39,336 nt of DNA from NCBI GenBank assembly GCA_947474275.1, contig CANJHY010000021.1, positions 1-39,336 on the forward strand. The letters are read 5' to 3'. The position numbers were made by a program, and so were the translations under genes. The notes under the pieces were generated by a model. That model saw only the letters and a program-made list of their open reading frames with translations. It was not told the origin of the DNA and ran no database searches. The DNA is from PALSA-1004 sp947474275 (GTDB lineage Bacteria; Pseudomonadota; Gammaproteobacteria; Burkholderiales; SG8-41). Positions 7,162 to 16,422 of this stretch are shown piece after piece. Every line of letters starts with the position of its first letter. The stretch's first letter is position 1.

Positions 7162-8098
7162 TGCCGGTTTCTGCGCCCTGCGTGTTCGCGGCGGGTTCAA
7201 CTGCAGGTTCCGGCTCGGATTCAGGCCCGGATTCGGGATCAGGTGCTGCGATGCCCAGCCTCTCACGCCCGATATCATATGCGGCGCGCACGAATGCAAG
7301 CGTGCCTGCACGGCGATCGTCGAGCGCCAGGATTTGATCGCCGGTCATCACTGCGGCCACGAATTCCTGCGTGTGCCAGTGGCCCGGCGGCGGCAACAAT
7401 GGCAAGCCCGCGGCTTTGAGATGCGGCCACGGGCTGACGTAAACGTACGGCTGGTGATAATGGTGGTCACCCGGCGATAAACCGATGCCGATCGAGCGCG
7501 CAGTTCCGTCCTCTGCCGGTTCGAAATTGAGCAGGGTCGCGATGTCGAAGTGGTGCGGCCAGCAGCGCACTGCGCCGGCGTGCGCATCGGTACATCCCGC
7601 GCGAACTTCATCAAGCATATCTGTTGCCGCGTCAAACCAGCTCACCAGTTCGTCGAAGGCCTCCATCTCGCCGCTGAAAGCATAAGCCGAACCGCGCGCA
7701 ACCGGATGTGAAGGTATCGTATAAGGCAGGGTCACGTCGCTCGCCGCTTTGAGCCCCAGCGCGCGCAACGCCGAATCGAGCCACACGCCGACCATGGAAT
7801 CACGCCGGCCCGCAAGCTCATAGGTATCGAGCACCAGGCTGCCGCGCTTCAGTATCAGTGCAAGGCCGGCAAGGCGCAGGCCGACGCGCACTTCGGCGCC
7901 GCCCGCCGGCAGCGATTGCGAAAACAATGCGCTGTGCTCACCATCCCATTCGAGGCTGGATTGGCTTTCGTCCGGCAGCGCCTCCAGATTTGCACGTGCC
8001 GCCTTGGCCGGCCACTGCGCCGCGTGATGCGCGAGTGTCCGCGCCTTTACCAGCGCGGTCGGCGCCTTGCTCCCGAGTGTGGACCAGTCAAACTGCAT
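7154..8098 (-). CDS. Conserved protein of unknown function with acidic Pro/Glu tail
   Basis: I do not recognise a characterised family for this 314-residue protein; it vaguely resembles DUF5996-type proteins. ATG at 8098 is chosen because AAGGAAA stands five bases upstream. No signal peptide or membrane segment is visible. The most striking part is central: RCWPHHFDIATLL, then a GIGLSPGDHHYHQPY segment and a PPGHWHTQEF segment, with many His, Asp and Trp residues suitable for metal or ligand binding. The last 30 residues are a low-complexity tail of ESGPESEPEPAVEP type. The gene overlaps both neighbours: the Bug remnant upstream by 11 bases and the hydrolase downstream by eight, so it belongs to the same operon. 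Confidence 0.65.
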   Translation of the reverse strand: MQFDWSTLGSKAPTALVKARTLAHHAAQWPAKAARANLEALPDESQSSLEWDGEHSALFSQSLPAGGAEVRVGLRLAGLALILKRGSLVLDTYELAGRRDSMVGVWLDSALRALGLKAASDVTLPYTIPSHPVARGSAYAFSGEMEAFDELVSWFDAATDMLDEVRAGCTDAHAGAVRCWPHHFDIATLLNFEPAEDGTARSIGIGLSPGDHHYHQPYVYVSPWPHLKAAGLPLLPPPGHWHTQEFVAAVMTGDQILALDDRRAGTLAFVRAAYDIGRERLGIAAPDPESGPESEPEPAVEPAANTQGAETGNG

Positions 8099-8393
8099 TG
8101 CGTTTCCTTTCATTGTTAATCGGATGCACCAGCAGATGCGGCAGCACGGTCAGCGTGCCGACATTGGCGATCGACAGCGTCTTGCCGTCGGGTGCGGAGC
8201 GCGCCACCATTTCGGCGTCGAGCGTACCGGAAGCGCCCGGGCGGTTGTCCACTATCACCGGCTGGCCAAGGTATTCGGGCAGCTTCAGCGCGACGACGCG
8301 CATGGTTTTGCCGGCGGTCTGCGCAGCGGCAGTTTGGGTGATGGCCGACAGGACGGCCAGCAACAGGGCGGCAATGATTGGCGGTTTGCGCAT
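8088..8393 (-). pseudogene. Bug receptor remnant, deleted at both ends of the mature part
   Basis: This 101-codon frame begins with a normal Bug signal peptide (MRKPPIIAALLLAVL, then TQTAAAQ). The PIRLIVPFPPGG-type segment with the first ligand loop is missing, and the frame resumes with RVVALKLPEYLGQPVIVDN, RPGASG, APDGKTLSIA and LTVLPHLLVHP. It then runs off into INNERKRNAV and stops inside the next gene. About 220 residues, including the second lobe, are absent. It cannot bind ligand like a normal Bug protein. It sits in line within the minus-strand operon and ends in the start of the unknown gene at 8098, consistent with a deletion that kept the operon continuous. Confidence 0.8.
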
Positions 8394-8487
8394 CACGGAA
8401 GCCTTTCGTAACGGTTTACGTCCTCCGGCGGCCAGTTTACCGTGAGTCGGCCGTGGATTTATTCCGCGCGGCCGCCGTACCGGAAAA

Positions 8488-9381
8488 TTATTTCGCAAAC
8501 CCGTACAGCCGCGCCGGATTGTCGACGAGAATTTTCTTGCGCACGCCGGCGTCCGGCACCCACGTTGCGAGCAGATCCAGCAGGTCGCCGTCGTTGGGCA
8601 TGAAGCCCGCAAACCGCGAATGCGGCCAATCGGTCGCCCACAAGCAGCGCTCCGGCGCAGCATCGACCAGCGCGCGTGCATACGGCAATACTGACGGATA
8701 CGGCGGCCGCGGATCGCCGAAGCGGTTGGGTGATGACAATTTCACCCAGCAACGGCCCTCGCGCAGCATGGCGAGCAGTTCCTGGAATCCCGGATGGTCT
8801 ACAGCTGCTTCCACCGGCATATGCCCGAGGTGATCGACGACGATCTCGACCGGCAGCTTGCGCAGCCGATCCGCCAGCGTGACGAGGTCGCGCGCATCGA
8901 GATGAAATTGCAGGTGCCAGCCGAAAGGCGCGATTTTCTGCGCGATGATTTCCATGTCTTTCAAATCGTCGGCTTTGACGTTGCGCGGATTCAAACGCAC
9001 GCCGCGAAACCCCGCATCGTTCAAACGCGCGATTTCCTGGGTCGTCACGCTGCCGTCGAGCAGTGCAATGCCGCGCCATTTGCCATTGGACTCTTGGAGC
9101 ACGTCGTACGTCACGTCGTTGCCGTGGAAGATGCCGGTCTGCACGATGACCGCGCGCTCTATACCCAGCACTGTCAGCATGTGCCGGTAATCATCGACGC
9201 TGGCGGCGGAAGGCGTGTAGCGCCGCACCGTCTTGTACGGATAGCGCGCTGGGTCGCCGAATATATGCGCGTGGCAGTCACAGGCGCCCGGTGGCACCTC
9301 AATCGACGACTTGCGCGGGTTGAGGTCGGGCGCCGCGCAGGGTTGATCGACGGGAATTTTGGGTTCGTTGAGATCGGACAT
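8488..9381 (-). CDS. Amidohydrolase-2 family hydrolase (lactonase type)
   Basis: The protein has 297 residues and is a distant paralogue of the gene at 342. It has PPGACDCHAHIFG with the HxH metal motif (about residue 35), RGVRLNPRN, WHLQFHLDARD, VVDHLGHMP and a late WATDWPHS with the conserved Asp (about 260). The family includes lactonases acting on pyrone-dicarboxylate, muconolactone-like and related organic acids. ATG at 9381 is preceded by AAAGCTGCCC with little ribosome-site character; the 28-base gap to the PrpD-like gene points to one transcript. Together with PrpD and a Bug receptor it suggests uptake of a di- or tricarboxylate, hydration or dehydration, and ring opening. The substrate is inferred only from family. 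Confidence 0.84.
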   Translation of the reverse strand: MSDLNEPKIPVDQPCAAPDLNPRKSSIEVPPGACDCHAHIFGDPARYPYKTVRRYTPSAASVDDYRHMLTVLGIERAVIVQTGIFHGNDVTYDVLQESNGKWRGIALLDGSVTTQEIARLNDAGFRGVRLNPRNVKADDLKDMEIIAQKIAPFGWHLQFHLDARDLVTLADRLRKLPVEIVVDHLGHMPVEAAVDHPGFQELLAMLREGRCWVKLSSPNRFGDPRPPYPSVLPYARALVDAAPERCLWATDWPHSRFAGFMPNDGDLLDLLATWVPDAGVRKKILVDNPARLYGFAK

Positions 9382-9409
9382 GGGCAGCTTTCAATGCAGG
9401 CGACGCACC

Positions 9410-10834
9410 TTATGCGGCGAAAAGATCGGTGAACTCGTGGACCGAGGTATCAGCAAGCCGCGCGTGGTCTAGACACAATGCCATGATTGCGCGCCGGCGG
9501 CCGGCCGCAAAACGCAGCGCAAGATTGGATTCGAACTTGCGGATAAGCTGGGGGATGCCCTCCTCGCGCCGGCGCGGGTGGCCGACCGGGAATTCGACTT
9601 CGATGACGCCGCTGCTCGTTCCATCCTTGTAGATGACTTCGATCGCATTCGGATTGGCGCCGATCGCGCGGTCGCGCAGCAGCGCCGTGTAACGCGGATT
9701 TTCCGTAACCTGCATGAGCGTGCGCAGTCGGTCGATGCGCGGATCGGAGGCGACTTCGTCCGCATAGTCGTTCGCCGTCAATTTACCCTGCAACAGCGCC
9801 ACTGCCACCGCGTATTGCAGGCAGTGATCACGGTCGGCCGCGTTGCGCAGAGTACCCGTCTTGTTGATCTTGTTGAAAGTCTCAACGTGCACGTCGATCT
9901 TGATCGCCGCAATATCGTCCAACCGCTTATGCACGGCAGGATGGAGCCGCACCGCGCACTCGATCGCGGATTGCGCATGTATCACCACCGGGCACAGCAG
10001 TTTGAACAAGACGCCTTCCATTACCGCCGTCCCATACGTACCGGCGGCGAATTCGCGCCCGCCGAGAAATGACTTGTTGAATCCCCACTTCGGCTGGCTC
10101 AACACCTGCGGGTAGCCCGGCTCTCCCTGGACCGCGATCATGGCGAGCCGCACCGCCTGGCTCGTGGCATCCGCGGACGCCCAGCCTTTGCGCGGACCGA
10201 CGTTCGAGCCGAAGCGGTGCACGCATAGGCTGACATCAAAAAACGCGAGCGACGTCGCCGCAACGATCTGTTCGCGGGTGCCGCCAAGCAATCTGGCCAC
10301 GACTGCTGCACAGGCAACTTTGGGCAAGAACGAATGGTCGATCCCTGCTTCGCTTAGACGGATTTTTGCGCCCAGACCGCCCTGCAGTTCGTGCGCCTTG
10401 ATGATCGCGTCGAGCACCGTGCCCACGGTAACCGCCGGTCGGCCGGCAGCGCTGCCGGCGCGACTGACATAATCCGCCACCGCGAGTATCGCGCCGATGT
10501 CGTCCGAAGGGTGCGAGGTCTGCGCAGTAATCCAGGTGTCGCTGAAATCGAGCCAGCGCACCATGGTTGCGATGTTGAATGCGGCGGTCACCGGGTCGAG
10601 CACGAACCCGGTACCCGGCACGCGCGCGCCGTGTTCCACCGTGGTGCCGGGCACCGTCGGTCCCAGCAATCGGCTGCAGTCGGGATGGTCGAGCGCTTCG
10701 AGCGCGCATCCCAGGCTATCCATCAAGCAATAGCGTGCAGTATCGCGGGCGAGCTGGCTCGTCACGACATAGTCGCCGACGTAGTCCGCGACGTCGAGCA
10801 GCACCTTGTCGGCAGGAATCATGTCTTCAATCAT
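9410..10834 (-). CDS. prpD: PrpD-like 2-methylcitrate dehydratase family protein
   Basis: The 474-residue protein follows the true PrpD branch along its whole length: ARYCLMDSLGCALEALDHP, GPTVPGT, FNIATMVRWLDFSDTW, HPSDDIGAILAVADY, IIKAHELQG, WASADATSQAVRLA, NAADRDHCLQY and FPVGHPRRREEGIPQL all have direct counterparts in E. coli PrpD, which has 483 residues and dehydrates 2-methylcitrate to 2-methyl-cis-aconitate. However, there is no prpB or prpC nearby, the pair His-Pro-Ser-Asp is preceded by AQTS instead of AEWG, and the neighbours are a Bug receptor and an amidohydrolase, so it may act on a different tricarboxylate-like substrate. It begins 17 bases after the Bug gene. The symbol gives the family, not a proven role. 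Confidence 0.84.
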   Translation of the reverse strand: MIEDMIPADKVLLDVADYVGDYVVTSQLARDTARYCLMDSLGCALEALDHPDCSRLLGPTVPGTTVEHGARVPGTGFVLDPVTAAFNIATMVRWLDFSDTWITAQTSHPSDDIGAILAVADYVSRAGSAAGRPAVTVGTVLDAIIKAHELQGGLGAKIRLSEAGIDHSFLPKVACAAVVARLLGGTREQIVAATSLAFFDVSLCVHRFGSNVGPRKGWASADATSQAVRLAMIAVQGEPGYPQVLSQPKWGFNKSFLGGREFAAGTYGTAVMEGVLFKLLCPVVIHAQSAIECAVRLHPAVHKRLDDIAAIKIDVHVETFNKINKTGTLRNAADRDHCLQYAVAVALLQGKLTANDYADEVASDPRIDRLRTLMQVTENPRYTALLRDRAIGANPNAIEVIYKDGTSSGVIEVEFPVGHPRRREEGIPQLIRKFESNLALRFAAGRRRAIMALCLDHARLADTSVHEFTDLFAA

Positions 10835-10851
10835 CAGCGGCGCGCAATGCC

Positions 10852-11811
10852 TCAGTCGATTTTCGCCCCGGACTCCTTGACCACCGGAGCCCAGCGCGCG
10901 AATTCCGCGCGTATGACCTTGCCGAAATATTCCGGCGACGAGGCGACGACTTCCGAGCCGTCGGTCGCCAGCAACGCCTTGATTTCGGGCGAACTCAGCG
11001 CCGCGGCGAATTCCGCATTCAGCTTCTTGATGATGGCAGGCGGCGTGCCGGTCGGCGCAAACACGCCGTACCAGGATTCGACGTCGAAACCCGGCAAGGT
11101 TTCCGCCACGGTGGGCAGGTCCGGCAGCAGGCTGAAACGCTTTGCGCTGGTCACTGCCAGCGCGCGCAGGCGGCCATTGCGCACGTGCGGCAATACCGGC
11201 GGTATGCTGGAAAAGCGCATCTGCACCTGCCCCGCGAGCAATTCAGTGGTCGCCGGCCCCGACCCTTTATAGGGGATATGCACCATTTTGATGTCCGCCA
11301 TCTGGCAGAACAGCAGGGTTGCCAGATGTGTCGATGCGCCATTACCCGACGTCGCGTAATTGAGCTCGCCCGGCCGCGCCTTGGCCATCGCAATGATTTG
11401 CGCGACGGAAGTCGCCGCGACTTTCGGATGCACGACGAATATGTATGGCGACGAGGCGGCCATCGTCACCGGCGCAAAGTCTTTCAGCGGATCGTACGGC
11501 AGCTTCTTGTTCAGATGCGGCAGGATGGTGATGCCAGCGTTGGTATGCGCGAGCAACGTGTAACCGTCGGGTGCTGCGCGCGCAACGGATTCGCTGCCTA
11601 TCGTACCGGTCGCGCCGCCGCGATTGTCGATGACGACCGGCTGGCCGAGGCGCTCGGAGAGGCGCACACTCACCGGCCTCATCACAATATCGGTGCCGCC
11701 GCCGGGCGGATACGGAATGACGATGCGGATCGGTTTGCTCGGATAAGGCTGCGCATGCGCAATGCCGCCGCACAGCACAGCCAATGCCCATAAACAAATT
11801 GCACGCTGCAT
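10852..11811 (-). CDS. Bug family periplasmic solute receptor
   Basis: The protein has 319 residues from ATG 11811; the longer frame to 11859 lacks a reason to be used. The signal peptide is MQRAICLWALAVLCGGIAHA, followed by QPYPSKPIRIVIPYPPGG, loop PPGGGTD, QPVVIDNRGG, PDGYTLL, second loop GNGASTH, IPYKGSG and LPDLPTVAETLPGF. It is first in a minus-strand run Bug, PrpD, amidohydrolase, remnant, unknown, hydrolase, with 17 bases to the PrpD gene, so it most likely captures the substrate of those enzymes. A 144-base divergent region separates it from the plus-strand MmgE gene. Confidence 0.92.
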   Translation of the reverse strand: MQRAICLWALAVLCGGIAHAQPYPSKPIRIVIPYPPGGGTDIVMRPVSVRLSERLGQPVVIDNRGGATGTIGSESVARAAPDGYTLLAHTNAGITILPHLNKKLPYDPLKDFAPVTMAASSPYIFVVHPKVAATSVAQIIAMAKARPGELNYATSGNGASTHLATLLFCQMADIKMVHIPYKGSGPATTELLAGQVQMRFSSIPPVLPHVRNGRLRALAVTSAKRFSLLPDLPTVAETLPGFDVESWYGVFAPTGTPPAIIKKLNAEFAAALSSPEIKALLATDGSEVVASSPEYFGKVIRAEFARWAPVVKESGAKID

Positions 11812-11955
11812 TTTTGATTTGCCTGACGAGTTCAAGCCGCACTTGAAATGCGGTCGCATTGATTTGCGATTGCGATTTTACGCGTATTCGCGGAATCCGT
11901 TGCGCTGCCGTCACGCGGTATCATACTCACCAACCGGAAAATGAAAGGCACGACC

Positions 11956-13341
11956 ATGGGCGCCACCGCGGCCATCGCAGAATTTATTGCGCGCACCTCC
12001 ATCTCCGACTTCCCGCCCGCCAGCACGGAAAAAGCCAAAAAAGCGCTCGCCGATACTTTCGCGGTGATCGTCGCCGGCGCGGGCTCGGAAGTCGCGGAAC
12101 CCCTGCATAAGTATCTCGCTGCCGCGCAGGCGCCGGGCCCCATACCGATACTTGGCACCGCAATGACCGCGGCACCGGAAACCGCAGCTCTCGTCAATGG
12201 CACGTTCGGCCACGCACTTGATTACGACGACGTGCTGTCCATCATGCCCGCGCATCCCAGCGCCGTCATCGTCGCCGCCCTGCTCGCCAGCATCCATGGC
12301 AAACGCGTCGATGGCCGCGCGTTCATCGAAGCCTATCTGGTGGGCGTGGAAGTCGGCGGCAATATCGGCATCGGCATGACCAACGGCCATTATCAGCGCG
12401 GTTTTCACGCGACCGGCACGTTGGCGCTATTCTCCGGTCTCGCGGCACTCGCGAAACTGCACAAGCTCGATGTCGCGGCGATCCAACAGGCGTTCGGCAT
12501 CGCTTCGTCGATGTCCAGCGGACTGCGGCGCAACTTCGGCACCATGACCAAGCCGCTGCATACCGGCATCGCGGCACGCAGTGCGCTCACCGCTTTCAAT
12601 CTCGCCGCTTCCGGCTTCAGTGCTGCGCCCGACGTGCTCGAAGCTAAAGCCGGCTTCTTCAGTTCCTACGGCGTGGCCGAATCCAGTGTCGATATCACCG
12701 TCAAAGGCCTGGGCAAGCCTTACATCATCGTCGATCCGGGTCTCGCCCTGAAAAAATTCCCCTGCTGCTACGCGTCCCACCGCGCGATCGACGGCCTGCT
12801 CGCGCTGCGCGGGAAACTCGCTTGCGATGCAACGAATGTCGCCAAGGTGATTTGCCGCATGCCGCCGGGCGGCATGCACGTGCTCACCTATCCGCGCCCG
12901 GTGACCGGGCTTGAAGGCAAATTCAGCCTGCACTATCCGCTGGCAGCCGCGCTGCTGGACGGTAAATGCGCGCTGGCAACGTTTACCGACGAATACGTGC
13001 AGCGCAAGGAGATTGCGACTCTCTACGAACGCATCGATGCCGCGGAAAACCCCGCCTGCCGCGGCGACGATCCGCTGTTCGAAACGCGCAGCTCGGGCAG
13101 CAAGGGCTTTGTCGAGGTTGAAATCCATTTAAGCAATGGAAAATCAGAAACCATACGCGTCGACAAGGCGCCCGGCTCGCCCACGCGCGAGCTCGCGTGG
13201 AACGTTCTGCACGAAAAATTTATCGACTGCGCGCACCATTCGCAACACATCGGCGAAAGCCGTGCCGGACAGGCCTTCGACATGATCCAAAAACTCGAAA
13301 ACATCAAGGACATTGCCGAGGTAACGCGGTTGCTGTGCTGA
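11956..13341 (+). CDS. MmgE/PrpD family protein
   Basis: The protein has 461 residues from ATG 11956, chosen because AAAGG lies seven bases upstream; an ATG at 11941 is the alternative. It is MmgE-like rather than PrpD-like: AIAEFIARTS, ALADTFAVIVAG, ALVNGTFGHALDYDDV, HPSAVIVAALLA, YLVGVEVGGNIG, GFHATGTLALFS, AFGIASSMSSGLRRNFG, KPLHTGIAARSA and KKFPCCYASHRAID match conserved blocks of the family, whose members include methylcitrate dehydratase, iminodisuccinate epimerase and cis-aconitate decarboxylase. The HALDYDD and KPLHTG blocks line the active site in those structures. It is followed after 80 bases by a Bug receptor with a strong ribosome site, so the two probably form an uptake-plus-enzyme cassette. 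Reaction unknown. Confidence 0.88.
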   Translation: MGATAAIAEFIARTSISDFPPASTEKAKKALADTFAVIVAGAGSEVAEPLHKYLAAAQAPGPIPILGTAMTAAPETAALVNGTFGHALDYDDVLSIMPAHPSAVIVAALLASIHGKRVDGRAFIEAYLVGVEVGGNIGIGMTNGHYQRGFHATGTLALFSGLAALAKLHKLDVAAIQQAFGIASSMSSGLRRNFGTMTKPLHTGIAARSALTAFNLAASGFSAAPDVLEAKAGFFSSYGVAESSVDITVKGLGKPYIIVDPGLALKKFPCCYASHRAIDGLLALRGKLACDATNVAKVICRMPPGGMHVLTYPRPVTGLEGKFSLHYPLAAALLDGKCALATFTDEYVQRKEIATLYERIDAAENPACRGDDPLFETRSSGSKGFVEVEIHLSNGKSETIRVDKAPGSPTRELAWNVLHEKFIDCAHHSQHIGESRAGQAFDMIQKLENIKDIAEVTRLLC

Positions 13342-13421
13342 ACGTTCCACGCATTCCAAGTAGAATGCACGGGCGCTGACGTTCCAATCAGGCCGCAGCG
13401 CAGTTTCCTGGAGGAGTAGCC

Positions 13422-14414
13422 ATGATGCTTTTCAAGACGCGTGCGATTTTCGCGCCGAAATTTTTTCTTGCGCTGCTGTGTGCGGCCGCCGTCCAGCTCG
13501 CGTGTGCTCAAACCTATCCCAACCGGCCGATACGCCTGATCGTGCCCTACCCGCCCGGTGCCAGCACCAACGACATCCTCGGCCGCGCGCTCGCGATACG
13601 CCTGGGAAATGAGCTGGGACAGCAAGTAGTGGTCGACAACCGCTCCGGTGCGAGCGGGAACATGGGTTCCGAAATGGTGGCGAAAGCCATTCCCGACGGC
13701 TATACGCTCTTGATCGGCGTCGCCGGCCCACTGGCAGTTGGCCCCAGCGTTTATTCCAATCTCGGCTACAGCCCCATCAAAGACTTGGCCCCCATTGCGA
13801 TGTATGCGTCGATTCCGTATGTACTGGTCGTCAATCCCGCAGTGCCGGCGAACAACATCAAGGAACTGATCGCGCTCGCCAAGGCCAAGCCGGGCACGCT
13901 CAACTTTGCATCGAGCGGCAACGGCGGCTCGCCACATTTGTGCGGAGAACTATTCAAGGTCATGGCCAGCATCGACATCGTGCATATCCCTTACAAGGGT
14001 GCGGCCGTCGCGATGATAGACGTGCTGAGCGGACAGATACCGATGATCTGCACGGGAGCCACCGCGCTCTCCGCCCACATCAGGGCTGGACGCGTGCGCG
14101 CGCTTGGCGTGGCTTCGTTGAAACGCTCACCGCAAATGCCCGATTTGCCCACCATCAGCGAACAGGGGCTCACAGGTTTCGAGGTGAACTCGTGGACCGG
14201 CCTGCTCGCGCCGGCGAAGACGCCGGAACCTATCATCCGCCGCCTGTATGAAGCAGTGGCGAAAATCACCAACAGCGACGACATGAAAAACTTCCTCTCC
14301 GGCGTCGGCGCCGAGCCCGCGCTGATGGCGCCCAAGGAGTTCGGCACCTATCTCAAGGAAGACACTGCCCGCTGGGCGAAAGTCGTCAAGGCCGCAAACC
14401 TGAAAATAGACTGA
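13422..14414 (+). CDS. Bug family receptor with altered first ligand loop
   Basis: The protein has 330 residues. GGAGGAG precedes ATG 13422 at a good distance. The signal peptide ends near LACAQ, then TYPNRPIRLIVPYPPG. The first ligand loop is PPGASTND instead of the usual PPGGxTD: the second Gly is Ala and there is one extra residue before Asp. The rest is standard: QQVVVDNRSG, PDGYTLL, second loop GNGGSPH, IPYKGAA, VRALGVA and LPTISEQG. The loop contacts ligand carboxylate in solved Bug structures, so a different ligand is possible. It follows the MmgE gene and converges with the membrane protein at 14458. Confidence 0.9.
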   Translation: MMLFKTRAIFAPKFFLALLCAAAVQLACAQTYPNRPIRLIVPYPPGASTNDILGRALAIRLGNELGQQVVVDNRSGASGNMGSEMVAKAIPDGYTLLIGVAGPLAVGPSVYSNLGYSPIKDLAPIAMYASIPYVLVVNPAVPANNIKELIALAKAKPGTLNFASSGNGGSPHLCGELFKVMASIDIVHIPYKGAAVAMIDVLSGQIPMICTGATALSAHIRAGRVRALGVASLKRSPQMPDLPTISEQGLTGFEVNSWTGLLAPAKTPEPIIRRLYEAVAKITNSDDMKNFLSGVGAEPALMAPKEFGTYLKEDTARWAKVVKAANLKID

Positions 14415-14457
14415 TCGCCGAACAGGGCTGTTGCGCACAGGCAAAACACCTGCGACG

Positions 14458-16275
14458 TCAGGGCTTCGCCGCGCTTTCCGGCGCGCGAACGTAGAGTTCG
14501 ACCACTCTGCGCCCGCGGAAATCAAAGGCATCGGCATACCGCATGTGCCCCGCCAGGTAGGTGGAAAGCGGTTCGCTTTGCTGATAATTGAAGCGCGGGC
14601 CAAGGGTGAACTTTTCGGCGGATGCTGCTCCGGGCAAAATCATGGGGGCAAACAAAAACCGGTACGCGATTTTCGGCTCCCGCCCCTGCTGCACCATGAC
14701 TCCCAACGCGTCGCGTTGCAGCGAGCGCGACGACGCCCATCCGGTAAAAGAGTGATTCAGAGCGGGCCGTCGCCGGATGGTCATATAGACCATAGGCGAT
14801 TGCCCTTCGACGATGACGAAATCTCCTTCGTTCGAATGAAGTTTTGCGGTCTGCACGAGCCAGGCGACGAGTTCATGGTTGAATTCGCTGGTATAAATCC
14901 CCTCGCCAAAGCCACCTGCCAGCGGGCGCGTGAGAAATTTCGGCGGCAAGTCGAAGAACGTGAACTCCCAATCCGCGCGCACTAGGTTGTAATAAAAAGG
15001 CAGCAGTAATGCGGCGACCGCCAGTGCGGCCGCTTTTTCCCCGATGCGAAGATTTTGCAATCGTGTGAACGTAAATTGCGCCAGTGCCGTGCTCACAGGC
15101 AGAGCCACGTAACTGACGACCAGCACCCCGGTGACGGTGAACTGGCTGAACAACAATGCGAACAAAGCGGAAGGAAGCACCAGCACCAGATACAGCACGT
15201 CAGTCCGGTCGAAGGCTGCTCCGCATCGCGCACGGCAAAACAGGCGGCCGAGCAGCGCCGCCATCGTCACCATCATCAGCGCGCAGAACCACATCTGCAG
15301 AGGAAACCAACCCTGCCAGAACGACGTGACCAGGTTGAACAAATTGGTGTTGGCAATGATAAACATCATCATCACTGTCAGCGCGCCCATTCTGAAAAAT
15401 ACGGGCAACGACAAATGACTGATGGAAACCAGCACCGTAGCGAAGACCGCGGTCACGCCGACGTATTGGAGCGGCACGCGGTCGAATCCGGATTCAACGC
15501 CGCCTTCCTTGATGTAGCGGTAAATATCCAGCAGCGCGGGCACGAACTCATGACTGCAGACCGCGAGAAAAACCGCCCATAACGCGAGCCCCGGACCAAT
15601 GACCAGCAGCATTTCCCTGCGGGTAAATTCTTCCCGCCATCCCATGTGCCGCATGGCGAGCCATGTCGCGACGGGGATCGCCATGGCCGATGCGAGCGGC
15701 AGGAAGCTGAACCCGACCGCCCACAGCGATACGCCCGAGGTCACGAAAAACGCCGGGCGCACGACCGGGCGGCGGCTATCGAGAGCAAACAGCAGCAGGG
15801 ACAAATGCAGCAGGAAAAACAGGTGCGGATACGTCAGGTATGAAAGATTGGCGTTGGCGCCGACCACGTCGAGCCCCGTAAATGCAAACACCGAAAGCGC
15901 CAGCAATATCAACCACAGCCTGCCCGTCCAGCGATACGCCGCCGCCGCGAACAACGTGATTGCCAGCAATGCGAACAGCTGCTGCAGCTCGCGAAAGCCC
16001 AGCAGCGTGATTCCCGGGAATAATTTGAAAACTGCCGCATTGAATATCGCATACATCATGACGGCATTGATGCGGCTGTCCGGAAACAATCGATCGCCCG
16101 AGCTCAAACGCCAGCCGTCCACCATGAACATGCCTTCGTCCATGAAATTGAATCCGTAGCGCAGCTTGATCCAGCCGGCGACCGCCATGCCCGCGAACAA
16201 GAGACCGCAGCACCAAGTGAGCGGCAGGAAGCGCGCGAGCAGAAACCCGCGCTGGAAAATGCGGCCTGGGGGCAT
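14458..16275 (-). CDS. Polytopic membrane protein, GT-C glycosyltransferase-like
   Basis: The protein has 605 residues from ATG 16275, chosen because GGGAGAG lies eight bases upstream. About ten to twelve hydrophobic segments fill residues 15 to 450, and a soluble C-terminal part follows. After the first membrane segment comes FNFMDEGMFMVDGWRL; an acidic DE motif in the first periplasmic loop, followed by a conserved G-D-x-x-F/Y-x-D stretch, is typical of GT-C enzymes that move sugars from lipid-phosphate donors. I cannot assign an acceptor. The soluble tail (DFVIVEGQSPMVYMTIRRRP) looks folded but is not recognised. It is the one gene with no visible link to organic acid uptake, and it stands alone between convergent and divergent neighbours. 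Confidence 0.62.
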   Translation of the reverse strand: MPPGRIFQRGFLLARFLPLTWCCGLLFAGMAVAGWIKLRYGFNFMDEGMFMVDGWRLSSGDRLFPDSRINAVMMYAIFNAAVFKLFPGITLLGFRELQQLFALLAITLFAAAAYRWTGRLWLILLALSVFAFTGLDVVGANANLSYLTYPHLFFLLHLSLLLFALDSRRPVVRPAFFVTSGVSLWAVGFSFLPLASAMAIPVATWLAMRHMGWREEFTRREMLLVIGPGLALWAVFLAVCSHEFVPALLDIYRYIKEGGVESGFDRVPLQYVGVTAVFATVLVSISHLSLPVFFRMGALTVMMMFIIANTNLFNLVTSFWQGWFPLQMWFCALMMVTMAALLGRLFCRARCGAAFDRTDVLYLVLVLPSALFALLFSQFTVTGVLVVSYVALPVSTALAQFTFTRLQNLRIGEKAAALAVAALLLPFYYNLVRADWEFTFFDLPPKFLTRPLAGGFGEGIYTSEFNHELVAWLVQTAKLHSNEGDFVIVEGQSPMVYMTIRRRPALNHSFTGWASSRSLQRDALGVMVQQGREPKIAYRFLFAPMILPGAASAEKFTLGPRFNYQQSEPLSTYLAGHMRYADAFDFRGRRVVELYVRAPESAAKP

Positions 16276-16422
16276 GCGGCGAACTCTCCCTGCGTTGTAA
16301 GGACTTTTCGATGATACCGGCGGCGTGCGATCGGCGCGCATAACGGTGGAAGTTTAATCGATGGCAACGGCAAATATAGTATTCTTTCGGTCGCGCACAC
16401 CTCATTCAAATCGCGGGACAAT

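Noticed and set aside
16365..16395. TATAGT before the FAH gene as a promoter
   Set aside because: No acceptable -35 hexamer at 16 to 18 bases was found.
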